From Haemophilus paracuniculus (GTDB lineage: Bacteria > Pseudomonadota > Gammaproteobacteria > Enterobacterales > Pasteurellaceae), in the NCBI RefSeq assembly GCF_002015115.1, contig NZ_MUYA01000005.1, positions 9,821 to 73,820 on the forward strand: a stretch of DNA of 64,000 bases. Reading direction: 5' to 3'. Below are positions 1-7,807 of this stretch, in pieces. The notes under the pieces are model-generated. The model was not told the DNA's origin, made no database searches, and worked only from the letters and a program-made list of their open reading frames with translations. Position 1 is the stretch's first letter. Every line of letters begins with the position of its first letter. Position numbers and translations under genes: made by a program.

Positions 1-76
1 TTTTCAGCATTTTTTTATCCGTTTGCTGCCAATAGAGATAATCATCCCAAGCGTGGTCAGAAAAGGTAATGTTCAT
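1..76 (-). CDS. yoeB: YoeB-type toxin, N-terminal fragment
   Basis: Only the first 25 codons lie in the window; the rest runs off the left edge. The peptide contains a [17 protein letters not shown] stretch that matches the start of YoeB, the ribosome-dependent mRNA interferase of the RelE superfamily. Its ATG overlaps the TGA stop of yefM by four bases (ATGA), the usual coupled antitoxin-toxin order. In known systems YoeB cleaves mRNA in the ribosomal A site and is neutralised by YefM. The catalytic C-terminus cannot be checked here. Confidence 0.85.
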   Translation of the reverse strand, partial: MNITFSDHAWDDYLYWQQTDKKMLK

Positions 77-324
77 TCGATCAATTCCCTTGTTTGTCCT
101 TGATTGGCATTGAGCTGGCGGATTGATTCAATCAGGCGTTGAGCATTTTTCGGCGACCGTAGCAAATAGGCGGTTTCTTCCAAAGAACGGTAATGTTCAA
201 GGGAAATCAGCACGCAATTTTGCCCGTTTTGGCGAGTAATCATAATCGGCTCTTGGTTTTGCGTAGTGCGAAGCATTGTTTGAGCCAAATTTTGGCGAGC
301 TTCTGAATAGGTAATGGTTTCCAT
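73..324 (-). CDS. yefM: YefM-family antitoxin (Phd/YefM fold)
   Basis: This 83-residue protein has the typical YefM N-terminus ([14 protein letters not shown]), a central beta region with a [13 protein letters not shown] segment, and a polar C-terminal tail that would wrap the toxin. An AGGAAA ribosome-binding site lies just upstream of the ATG at 324. It overlaps the YoeB start by four bases, so the two are translationally coupled. YefM proteins bind and inhibit YoeB and repress their own operon; a matching operator lies immediately upstream (346-365). Confidence 0.92.
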   Translation of the reverse strand: METITYSEARQNLAQTMLRTTQNQEPIMITRQNGQNCVLISLEHYRSLEETAYLLRSPKNAQRLIESIRQLNANQGQTRELIE

Positions 325-345
325 TGGGTTTTTCCTGAAATTAAG

Positions 346-365
346 TTGTACGTTATTTTGTACAA
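346..365. promoter_or_regulatory. YefM-type autoregulatory operator
   Basis: Two hexamers, TGTACG (347-352) and TGTACA (359-364), lie with centres 12 bp apart, and the arms TTGTAC/GTACAA form an inverted repeat. This matches the paired TGTACA spacing described for the E. coli yefM-yoeB operator. It lies 22 bp upstream of the yefM ATG. Confidence 0.75.
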
Positions 366-447
366 TTAAAAAGCGTTGTCAATCAAAATCTTGCAAGCGG
401 TATTTTATGCTAAAATTTCGCCCATTTTATTTAGGTCAAATTGAGCG

Positions 448-1386
448 ATGAAATTAACGATTAAAGATATTGCTGAGCGTTGTCAGGTGGGGAAATCCAC
501 CGTATCGAGGGTGTTGAATAACGATCCCAAAGTCAGCCCCGCCACCCGTGAAAAGGTGCAGGCGATGATTGCGGAACTCGGCTTTCAGCCCAATCGCAGT
601 GCAAGGGCGATGCGAGGTTCCGTTGAGCCTGTGGTGGGCGTGATTGTAACTCGCCTCAATTCAACAGCGGAATCGCAGACATTGAGTGCGATTTTGAGCG
701 AGCTTTACTCCCATCAAATCACGCCGTTGATTGTGGAAAGTCAGTTTCAGCCTGAAACGGTGCAACATCAGCTCGAACTGTTCCGCCAACGCCAAATTAA
801 CGGCGTGATTTTATTCGGCTTTTCGCAACTGCCCTTGAATATTATTCAACAATGGCAAGGACATTTGGTGCTGGTGGCTCGTCAATATCCCGATCTTTCT
901 TGCGTTTATTATGATGATCACAATGCGATCACAGCGTTGCTTGATCGACTTTATCAACAGGGACACCGCCAAATTGGCTATCTGGGCGTGCAAGATCAAG
1001 ATGAAACCACGGGGCGACAACGCACGGAAAGCTATCTGCAATTCTGCCAACGGCACGCTTTAACGCCCAATTATGTGCAGGGCGATTTGAGCTTTGAGAG
1101 CGGTTATCAGCTTTGCCCACTGTTGCTGGAAAAGCCCACTTCGGCGATTGTGTGTGCCAGTAGTAGTCTTGCGGTGGGGGCGTTGAAATATCTGCAAAAA
1201 AATCAAAAAATCCTACCCCTTGCTTGCATTGGGCAGAACAGTTTATTGCAATCGTTCGCCCCTGATTTGTTGACCCTAGATTTTGGCTATCCGCAAGCAG
1301 GGCGATGGGCGGTGGAATTATTATTGCAACAATTCGCAGGCAATTCGGCAACGGAACAGCGAAAAGTGCCGTTTGAATTAACCTAA
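448..1386 (+). CDS. treR: LacI-family repressor, TreR-like (trehalose regulator)
   Basis: A 312-residue LacI/GalR regulator. Residues 1-50 form the helix-turn-helix and hinge helix (TIKDIAERCQVGKSTVSRVLNN, shown in part), followed by the TreR-like RSARAMRG segment. The remainder is a periplasmic-binding-protein-like sensor domain with TreR-type stretches such as ESQF, VILFGF and YDQGHR-like YQQGHR. TreR represses trehalose uptake and hydrolysis genes and responds to trehalose-6-phosphate in E. coli. No treB or treC gene lies within the window, so the usual target is elsewhere or upstream. It is divergent from yefM. The family is secure; the exact ligand is inferred from similarity. Confidence 0.85.
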   Translation: MKLTIKDIAERCQVGKSTVSRVLNNDPKVSPATREKVQAMIAELGFQPNRSARAMRGSVEPVVGVIVTRLNSTAESQTLSAILSELYSHQITPLIVESQFQPETVQHQLELFRQRQINGVILFGFSQLPLNIIQQWQGHLVLVARQYPDLSCVYYDDHNAITALLDRLYQQGHRQIGYLGVQDQDETTGRQRTESYLQFCQRHALTPNYVQGDLSFESGYQLCPLLLEKPTSAIVCASSSLAVGALKYLQKNQKILPLACIGQNSLLQSFAPDLLTLDFGYPQAGRWAVELLLQQFAGNSATEQRKVPFELT

Positions 1387-1497
1387 ATTTAACATTTTTA
1401 ACAAAATTTGCACTTACAAAATTGAAAATGCTTTACAAAGGGTAGGTTTTCGGGTATCTATGGTTAGTCTTTCCATAAAAAACTTAGGAGAATTGTG

Positions 1498-3132
1498 ATG
1501 AAAACCTTTACTCGTACTTTACTTGCCTCTTTGGTGGCGTTTGGCGTGTCGGCAACGGCGTTTGCAGCGAAAGTGCCAGAAGGCACGGTGCTTGCCGAGA
1601 AGCAAGAAATCGTGATCAACAACGGGGCGGAGCCGTCAAGTTTCGATCCGCACAAAACCGAGGGCGTGCCTGAGAGCCAAATCGCCTATCAACTTTTTGA
1701 AGGGTTGGTTACAGTCGATAGCGACGGCAAAGATCAACCTGGGGTAGCGGAATCGTGGCAAAGCTCGCCCGATTACAAAACGTGGACGTTCAAACTGCGT
1801 AAAGATGCGAAATGGTCGAACGGCGATCCTGTTACCGCCCACGATTTCGTTTATTCTTGGCAACGTTTAGTCAATCCGAAAACCGCCGCCCCTTATGCGA
1901 GTTTCTTAACTTATCTACAAGTGGAAAACGCCCAAGACATCATTGACGGCAAAAAACAACCTGCGGAATTAGGCGTGAAAGCCGTTGATGATTACACCTT
2001 TGAGGTCAAACTTTCCGCCCCCGTGCCGTATGCGATTGGCTTAACCACGCACACTTCGCTCTTCCCAGTGAATAAAAATGTGGTGGAAAAATTTGGCGAT
2101 GCGTGGGTCAAAAAAGAGAATTTTGTCGGCAATGGTGCTTATAAATTAGTCGATCACGTGATCAATGAGAAAATTGTATTTGAGCGAAATCCAAATTACT
2201 GGAACGACAAAGAAACGGTGATCAATAAAGCAACTTTCCTTGCGATTGAGAGCTTAAACACCGATGTGGCTCGCTACCGTGCCGGCGATGAAGATATGAC
2301 CAATTACGGTTTACCGCCAGAAATTTACCAAAAACTCAAAAAAGAGATCCCAAATGAAGTGTTTACCGTCAAAACACTTTCCACCTACATTTACGAACTC
2401 AACAACAAAAAAGCCCCATTCAATGATGTGCGTGTGCGTCAAGCGTTAAACCTCGCCCTTGACCGCAATGTGATCACCGACAAAGTGTTAGGGCAAGGTC
2501 AAACCCCAGCCTATGTGTTTACCCCACCTTACATTACCGAAGGGAATTTAATTGCCAACCCAGCTTACGCCAGCGAGCCAATGGCAGAGCGTAAAGTGAA
2601 AGCGAAAAAATTGCTGGAAGAAGCAGGGTTTAGCAAAACCAATCCGCTCAAATTTACCCTGCTCTATAACACCAACGAAAACCACAAGAAAATTGCTTTG
2701 GCGGCTTCTTCCTTGTGGAAAGCGAACACGGACGGCTTAGTCGATGTGAAACTGGAAAACCAAGAGTGGAAAACCTACTTGAACACCCGCCGTGAGGGTA
2801 AATCGGAAGTGGCTCGTGCAGGTTGGGCGGCAGATTACAACCAAGCCACCACCTATGTGAACTACTTCCTCTCAAATTCAAGCAACAACACCGCTTTCTA
2901 CCAAAGCAAAGCCTATGATGAAGCAGTAGCGGAATCTTACGCCGCCACCGATGCCGAGGGCAGAGCGAAAGCCTACGCCAAAGCGGAAGCGATCCTCGCC
3001 CAAGATGCCCCGATTGTGCCTGTTTACTTCTATGTAAACACCCGTTTGGTGAAACCTTATGTGAAAGGCTACGAGGGCAAAGATCCGCAGGATAACATCT
3101 TGTTGAGAAATCTTTATTTGATTAAGCAGTAA
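1498..3132 (+). CDS. oppA: Periplasmic oligopeptide-binding protein
   Basis: A 544-residue solute-binding protein of SBP family 5. A Sec signal peptide occupies residues 1-23 with an AFA-type cleavage site. The mature part begins with the family-typical NNGAEPSSFDPHKTEG motif. It captures oligopeptides in the periplasm and passes them to OppBCDF. A GTG at 1495 precedes the ATG at 1498; the ATG is chosen because AGGAG at 1486-1490 is spaced seven bases from it. It is first in the opp cluster but is separated from oppB by a structured repeat, which may lower expression of the membrane and ATPase parts relative to the abundant binding protein. Confidence 0.95.
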   Translation: MKTFTRTLLASLVAFGVSATAFAAKVPEGTVLAEKQEIVINNGAEPSSFDPHKTEGVPESQIAYQLFEGLVTVDSDGKDQPGVAESWQSSPDYKTWTFKLRKDAKWSNGDPVTAHDFVYSWQRLVNPKTAAPYASFLTYLQVENAQDIIDGKKQPAELGVKAVDDYTFEVKLSAPVPYAIGLTTHTSLFPVNKNVVEKFGDAWVKKENFVGNGAYKLVDHVINEKIVFERNPNYWNDKETVINKATFLAIESLNTDVARYRAGDEDMTNYGLPPEIYQKLKKEIPNEVFTVKTLSTYIYELNNKKAPFNDVRVRQALNLALDRNVITDKVLGQGQTPAYVFTPPYITEGNLIANPAYASEPMAERKVKAKKLLEEAGFSKTNPLKFTLLYNTNENHKKIALAASSLWKANTDGLVDVKLENQEWKTYLNTRREGKSEVARAGWAADYNQATTYVNYFLSNSSNNTAFYQSKAYDEAVAESYAATDAEGRAKAYAKAEAILAQDAPIVPVYFYVNTRLVKPYVKGYEGKDPQDNILLRNLYLIKQ

Positions 3133-3138
3133 GGCTTG

Positions 3139-3185
3139 GCAAGCGGTGGGATTTGAGGAAATTTTCACAAATCCTACCGCTTGTT
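3139..3185. terminator. Inverted uptake-signal pair after oppA
   Basis: GCAAGCGGTGGGATTT pairs with AAATCCTACCGCTTG, forming a stem from two head-to-head uptake-signal-like sequences, followed by a few T residues. It lies just after the oppA stop and may cause partial termination before oppB. Confidence 0.55.
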
Positions 3186-3189
3186 TGAT

Positions 3190-3367
3190 CTACTTTTCTT
3201 TGCTTCGCCAAAGAAAAGTAGCAAAAGAAAGGCGACCCCGAGCATTTTGCTTTGTTTCGCTTGTTTCTAATTTCTACGGTCGATTTGTAAACTCGCTTGC
3301 TACGCAAGCTCAAACAGTACAAATCGCCCTTGAAATTGACGAAACCGCTCAACGCAAAATGACGGGG
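3190..3367 (+). repeat. Structured dispersed repeat, family A, copy 1
   Basis: The copy has two parts. A perfect 13-bp hairpin, CTACTTTTCTTTG / CAAAGAAAAGTAG, spans 3190-3221. A long imperfect hairpin follows, from about 3236 to 3367, with outer CCCCG/CGGGG, then CATTTTGC/GCAAAATG, CGATTTGTA/TACAAATCG and an apical GCTTGC/GCAAGC. A second copy lies at 63546-63720 and carries paired changes that preserve the stems. It fills the oppA-oppB gap. Small open frames across it reflect the repeat and are not supported as genes. Confidence 0.85.
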
Positions 3368-3434
3368 AAATTTGTTCGAGCAAGAATTTAGATTTGCGAG
3401 AATTTTAGGTTAAAAAATAATCATCGTAAGTAAT

Positions 3435-4358
3435 ATGCTCAAATTTATTCTTAAACGTATTTTAGAGGCAATCCCAACCCTGTTTGTGTTGATTACCTTT
3501 TCCTTTTTCTTAATGCGGCTTGCCCCTGGGAGTCCGTTTACTTCGGAAAAAGCCTATCCGCCTGAGGTAATGGCGAACATTGAGGCGAAATATAACCTTG
3601 ATAAACCTGTGGGCGAGCAGTATTTGATTTATCTGAAAAACCTCGCCCAAGGGGATTTTGGTCCTTCGTTCAAATATAAGGATCAAACGGTGAATGATCT
3701 GCTGGCGAGTGCCTTTCCTGTTTCCGTGAAATTGGGCGTGGCGGCATTTGTGGCGGCTGTGTTGATTGGATTATCGGTCGGTACGATTGCGGCACTTCGG
3801 CAAAATAGCTGGCTGGATTATCTGCTGATGAGCTTTGCGATGACAGGGATTATTATGCCGAGTTTCGTATTTGCCCCGTTGTTGGTGCTATTTTTCGCCA
3901 TTCATCTGCAATGGTTGCCCGCAGGCGGTTGGAACGGCGGACAGCTTTACTATATGGTGTTGCCCGTGCTGTCGCTGACGATTGGCTATGTGGCGGGCAT
4001 TGCACGGATTACCCGTGGCTCAATGATTGAGGTGCTACATTCCAACTATATCCGCACCGCCAAAGCCAAAGGCTTGCCGACTTCTCGTATTCTGCTCAAA
4101 CACGCCCTTCGCCCTGCTTTGTTGCCCGTGGTAAGCTACCTCGCCAACGCCTTTGTGGGAATTATCACGGGATCGCTGGTGATCGAAAGCGTATTTGGCT
4201 TACCAGGGATCGGGCAACTGTTTGTGAATGGGGCGTTAAACCGTGATTATTCGTTGGTGTTGAGCCTCACGATTTTGGTCGGCACGCTCACCATTCTGTT
4301 TAATATGATTGCGGACATTCTCTACGCCGTGATCGATCCGAAAATTCGTTACAGCTAG
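3435..4358 (+). CDS. oppB: Oligopeptide ABC transporter permease OppB
   Basis: A 307-residue inner-membrane permease of the BPD_transp_1 (MetI-like) family. It has an N-terminal helix (LFVLITFSFFLMRLAPGS), five further hydrophobic segments, and the cytoplasmic EAA-type coupling loop near residues 190-215 (SNYIRTAKAKGLP), which contacts the ATPases. It forms the membrane channel with OppC. It is followed after nine bases by oppC. The upstream ribosome-binding site is weak. Confidence 0.95.
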   Translation: MLKFILKRILEAIPTLFVLITFSFFLMRLAPGSPFTSEKAYPPEVMANIEAKYNLDKPVGEQYLIYLKNLAQGDFGPSFKYKDQTVNDLLASAFPVSVKLGVAAFVAAVLIGLSVGTIAALRQNSWLDYLLMSFAMTGIIMPSFVFAPLLVLFFAIHLQWLPAGGWNGGQLYYMVLPVLSLTIGYVAGIARITRGSMIEVLHSNYIRTAKAKGLPTSRILLKHALRPALLPVVSYLANAFVGIITGSLVIESVFGLPGIGQLFVNGALNRDYSLVLSLTILVGTLTILFNMIADILYAVIDPKIRYS

Positions 4359-4367
4359 GGGGGCAAA

Positions 4368-5276
4368 ATGCTGAATCAAAAAAATCAACAATTTGCCGAA
4401 AAAATGGCAGATGAAAATCTCGCCCTGCAAGGGCGTAGCCTCTGGCAGGACGCTCGCCGCCGTTTCTGGCAGAACAAAGCGGCGGTGGCAAGTTTAATCA
4501 CGCTCGGCTTGATTATCCTGTTTATCACTTTTGTGCCGATGCTAATGCCGTTTAGCTATGAAGATACCGACTGGAATATGATGAGTATGCCACCCGATTT
4601 TGAATCAATGCACTATTTCGGCACCGATTCTTCGGGGCGAGATCTGATGGTGCGTGTCGCTATCGGCGGACGGGTTTCCCTGCTGGTCGGCATCGCAGGG
4701 GCATTGATTGCAGTGATTATTGGCACAATTTACGGGGCGGTGGCTGGCTATCTCGGCGGTAAAGTCGATAGCGTAATGATGCGGATTATCGAAATTCTCG
4801 CTTCGTTTCCCTTTATGTTCTTCGTGATTTTGCTCGTTACCTTTTTCGGGCAGAACATTTTGCTGATTTTCGTGGCAATTGGAATGATTGCGTGGCTCAG
4901 CTTGGCACGGATTGTGCGAGGGCAAACCCTCAGCCTCAAAAACAAAGAGTTTATTGAGGCGGCGATTGTATGCGGCGTGCCACGCCACCAAATTATCCTA
5001 CGCCACATTATCCCAAACGTAATGGGGATTGTGGTGGTTTACGCCTCGCTTGAAGTGCCGTCTTTGATTTTGTTTGAATCTTTCCTCAGCTTTTTAGGCT
5101 TAGGCACACAAGAGCCGATGAGCAGTTGGGGGGCGTTGTTAAGCGATGGGGCGACTCAAATGGAAGTCTCGCCGTGGTTGCTGTTCTTCCCCGCGTTTTT
5201 CCTCTGCCTAACCCTCTTTTGCTTTAACTTTATCGGCGATGGTTTGCGTGATGCGTTAGATCCAAAAGATCGTTAA
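4368..5276 (+). CDS. oppC: Oligopeptide ABC transporter permease OppC
   Basis: A 302-residue second permease of the Opp system. It has the OppC N-terminal segment with one helix near residues 45-65, then the DSSGRDLMVR motif typical of DppC/OppC, and the coupling loop NKEFIEAAIVCGVPRHQI near residues 185-205. A G-rich ribosome-binding site (AGGGGGG) lies directly upstream, within the short gap after oppB. Confidence 0.95.
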   Translation: MLNQKNQQFAEKMADENLALQGRSLWQDARRRFWQNKAAVASLITLGLIILFITFVPMLMPFSYEDTDWNMMSMPPDFESMHYFGTDSSGRDLMVRVAIGGRVSLLVGIAGALIAVIIGTIYGAVAGYLGGKVDSVMMRIIEILASFPFMFFVILLVTFFGQNILLIFVAIGMIAWLSLARIVRGQTLSLKNKEFIEAAIVCGVPRHQIILRHIIPNVMGIVVVYASLEVPSLILFESFLSFLGLGTQEPMSSWGALLSDGATQMEVSPWLLFFPAFFLCLTLFCFNFIGDGLRDALDPKDR

Positions 5277-5329
5277 AAACGATACAAACAAGCGGTCAGA
5301 TTTCAAAAAATTTTAAAAGGGAAAGAGTG

Positions 5330-6307
5330 ATGAGTGAAACAACCTTACTTGACGTGCAACATTTACGCGTCAATTTTAAAACCCCAGACGGTATCGTTAC
5401 CGCCGTTAATGATCTTAATTTTAGCTTGAATGCGGGCGAAACCTTGGGGATTGTGGGCGAATCGGGATCGGGCAAGTCGCAAACGGCGTTTGCGTTAATG
5501 GGCTTGCTCGCCCCGAACGGCGAATTATCAGGCTCGGCAAAATTTAACGGCAAAGAGCTAGTCAATTTGCCGATCCGTGAATTGAATAAAATCCGTGCCA
5601 ATGAAATTGCAATGATTTTCCAAGATCCGATGACTTCGCTCAACCCTTATATGAAAGTGGGCGAGCAGTTAATGGAAGTGCTGATGTTGCATAAAGGCTA
5701 CGACAAACAGACCGCTTTCAATGAATCGGTTAAAATGTTGGACGCGGCCAAAATGCCCGAAGCGACCAAGCGAATGGGAATGTATCCCCACGAATTTTCG
5801 GGCGGTATGCGGCAACGTGTGATGATTGCAATGGCGTTGTTGTGTCGTCCGAAATTGCTGATTGCGGACGAGCCAACCACCGCCCTTGACGTAACGGTGC
5901 AAGCCCAAATTATGACCCTGCTTAACGAGTTGAAACGGGAATTTAACACGGCGATTATTATGATCACCCACGATCTCGGCGTGGTGGCTGGCATTTGCGA
6001 CAAGGTGTTGGTAATGTACGCAGGGCGAACAATGGAATACGGCACGGCGGATCAGATTTTCTACCAGCCAACCCACCCTTATTCGATTGGCTTAATGGAC
6101 GCAATCCCTCGCCTTGACAGCGAAGCGGACGAGTTGGTTACGATTGCGGGCAATCCGCCGAATTTACTGCAACTGCCGTCTGGTTGCCCGTTCTCGCCTC
6201 GTTGCCAATATGCGAGCGAGCAATGCCAAACCGCCCCAAGTCTCACCAAATTGGCGGATAATCGCCTACGCAACTGCTGGATTCCTGCTGAGAGGTTCGC
6301 CCTATGA
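5330..6307 (+). CDS. oppD: Oligopeptide transporter ATPase OppD
   Basis: A 325-residue ABC ATPase. Walker A is GESGSGKS, the signature is SGGMRQRV, and Walker B is LLIADEPTTALD. The C-terminal oligopeptide/dipeptide transporter domain carries a cysteine cluster (GCPFSPRCQYASEQC), which in related ATPases binds an iron-sulphur cluster. A GTG directly precedes the ATG at 5330; AAGGGA is well spaced from the ATG, so the ATG is chosen. An uptake signal lies at about 5287-5302. The stop overlaps the oppF start by four bases (ATGA). Confidence 0.95.
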   Translation: MSETTLLDVQHLRVNFKTPDGIVTAVNDLNFSLNAGETLGIVGESGSGKSQTAFALMGLLAPNGELSGSAKFNGKELVNLPIRELNKIRANEIAMIFQDPMTSLNPYMKVGEQLMEVLMLHKGYDKQTAFNESVKMLDAAKMPEATKRMGMYPHEFSGGMRQRVMIAMALLCRPKLLIADEPTTALDVTVQAQIMTLLNELKREFNTAIIMITHDLGVVAGICDKVLVMYAGRTMEYGTADQIFYQPTHPYSIGLMDAIPRLDSEADELVTIAGNPPNLLQLPSGCPFSPRCQYASEQCQTAPSLTKLADNRLRNCWIPAERFAL

Positions 6308-7287
6308 GTGAAAAAAAATTACTGCTCGAAGTGAGCAATCTGCACGTCAATTTCAAAATCAAAGACAAAAAAGCCCTGTTTTTCGCCAAACCGCAAAGCC
6401 TAAAAGCGGTGAATGATGTTTCGTTCAAGCTCTACGAGGGCGAAACGCTGGGCGTGGTGGGCGAATCGGGCTGTGGAAAATCGACCCTCGCCCGTGCGAT
6501 TATCGGCTTAGTCAAATCGTCAAGCGGTCAGATTGTGTGGCTGGGTAAGGATTTGAGCCGTCAATCCAATGCGGAATGGAAAGCGACTCGCAAAGAGATT
6601 CAAATGATCTTCCAAGATCCGCTTGCCTCGCTCAACCCACGAATGACGATCGGCGAAATTATCGCCGAGCCGTTACGCATTTACCAACCGCAGCTTTCCG
6701 ATCATAAAGTGAAAGAAAAAGTGCAAGCGATGATGATGAAAGTGGGCTTGTTGCCGAACTTGATTAACCGCTATCCCCACGAATTTTCGGGCGGACAATG
6801 CCAGCGGATCGGGATTGCGAGGGCGTTGATTGTTGAGCCGAAGATGATTATCTGCGATGAACCCGTGTCGGCGTTGGACGTGTCGATCCAAGCCCAAGTG
6901 GTCAATTTGCTCAAATCCCTGCAAAAAGAGATGGGCTTGTCGCTGATTTTTATCGCCCACGATTTAGCGGTGGTAAAACATATTTCTGACCGCGTACTCG
7001 TGATGTATCTCGGCAATGCAGTGGAACTCGGCTCGGACGAGCAAGTTTACAACCACACCAAACACCCTTACACCAAAGCGTTGATGTCCGCCGTGCCAAT
7101 CCCTGACCCGAATCTGGAACGCAACAAAACCATTCAACTGTTAGAAGGCGACCTCCCCTCGCCCATCAACCCACCCTCAGGCTGCGTATTCCGCACCCGT
7201 TGCCCCCTCGCCGATTCGCAATGTGCTGAACAAAAACCACCGCTAGTGGGGGATAGTGAGCATTTGGTGGCTTGTGTTAAGGTTTAG
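6304..7287 (+). CDS. oppF: Oligopeptide transporter ATPase OppF
   Basis: A 327-residue ABC ATPase, partner of OppD. Walker A is GESGCGKS, the signature is SGGQCQRIG, and Walker B is MIICDEPVSALD. The C-terminal domain has the paired cysteines CVFRTRCPLADSQC. It is translationally coupled to oppD through an ATGA overlap and ends the operon ahead of a bidirectional terminator. Confidence 0.95.
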   Translation: MSEKKLLLEVSNLHVNFKIKDKKALFFAKPQSLKAVNDVSFKLYEGETLGVVGESGCGKSTLARAIIGLVKSSSGQIVWLGKDLSRQSNAEWKATRKEIQMIFQDPLASLNPRMTIGEIIAEPLRIYQPQLSDHKVKEKVQAMMMKVGLLPNLINRYPHEFSGGQCQRIGIARALIVEPKMIICDEPVSALDVSIQAQVVNLLKSLQKEMGLSLIFIAHDLAVVKHISDRVLVMYLGNAVELGSDEQVYNHTKHPYTKALMSAVPIPDPNLERNKTIQLLEGDLPSPINPPSGCVFRTRCPLADSQCAEQKPPLVGDSEHLVACVKV

Positions 7288-7318
7288 GATTAAGCTGAAA
7301 AAATCTTAGAGACTAATA

Positions 7319-7342
7319 AAAGCCCCTATTAGTTGGGGCTTT
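7319..7342. terminator. Bidirectional terminator between oppF and ybaB
   Basis: AAAGCCCC (7319-7326) pairs with GGGGCTTT (7335-7342), with an eight-base loop. It lies between convergent oppF and ybaB and can serve both. Confidence 0.75.
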
Positions 7343-7361
7343 AAGTGGGATAAAATTGAAA

Positions 7362-7691
7362 TTAGAATGGGAATTTCATTCCAGCAGGAAGATTTAAGCC
7401 TGCGGTTACGCTTGCCATTTTCTCTTTTTGCATTTCTTCGGCACGGCGGACGGCATCGTTAAATGCGGCGGCGATTAAGTCTTCCAACATCTCTTTATCA
7501 TCTTCCATTAGAGACGGATCGATTTCAATACGGCGGCAGTTGTGAGCCCCGTTAATCGTGATTTTGACTAAACCTGCACCTGATTCGCCTGTAACTTCAA
7601 GCTGTGCGATCTCTTCTTGCATTTTTTGCATACGTTCTTGCATTTGTTGGGCTTGTTTCATTAAACCGCCCAAACCGCCTTTTCCGAACAT
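7362..7691 (-). CDS. ybaB: YbaB/EbfC nucleoid-associated protein
   Basis: A 109-residue member of the YbaB/EbfC DNA-binding family. It starts [18 protein letters not shown], with a Gln/Met-rich first helix and the conserved [18 protein letters not shown] segment. Homologues form tweezer-like dimers that bind DNA. In many proteobacteria the gene follows dnaX and precedes recR; neither lies here, so the usual context is broken. Start and length fit the family. Confidence 0.93.
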   Translation of the reverse strand: MFGKGGLGGLMKQAQQMQERMQKMQEEIAQLEVTGESGAGLVKITINGAHNCRRIEIDPSLMEDDKEMLEDLIAAAFNDAVRRAEEMQKEKMASVTAGLNLPAGMKFPF

Positions 7692-7807
7692 TTGGATTTC
7701 CTCTTATAAATAAAAAACGGTTCATTTTACTGAACCGTTAAGGGTTAGGCAAGCGGTAGGATTTATTAGAACCCTACACCTTAACATTCACAGAAATTGC
7801 AGAACTT

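Noticed and set aside
3146..3391. Open frame of 81 codons in the oppA-oppB gap
   Set aside because: It lies wholly over the inverted USS pair and the family A repeat, has no ribosome-binding site, and a similar frame recurs over the second repeat copy. It reads repeat DNA, not a gene.
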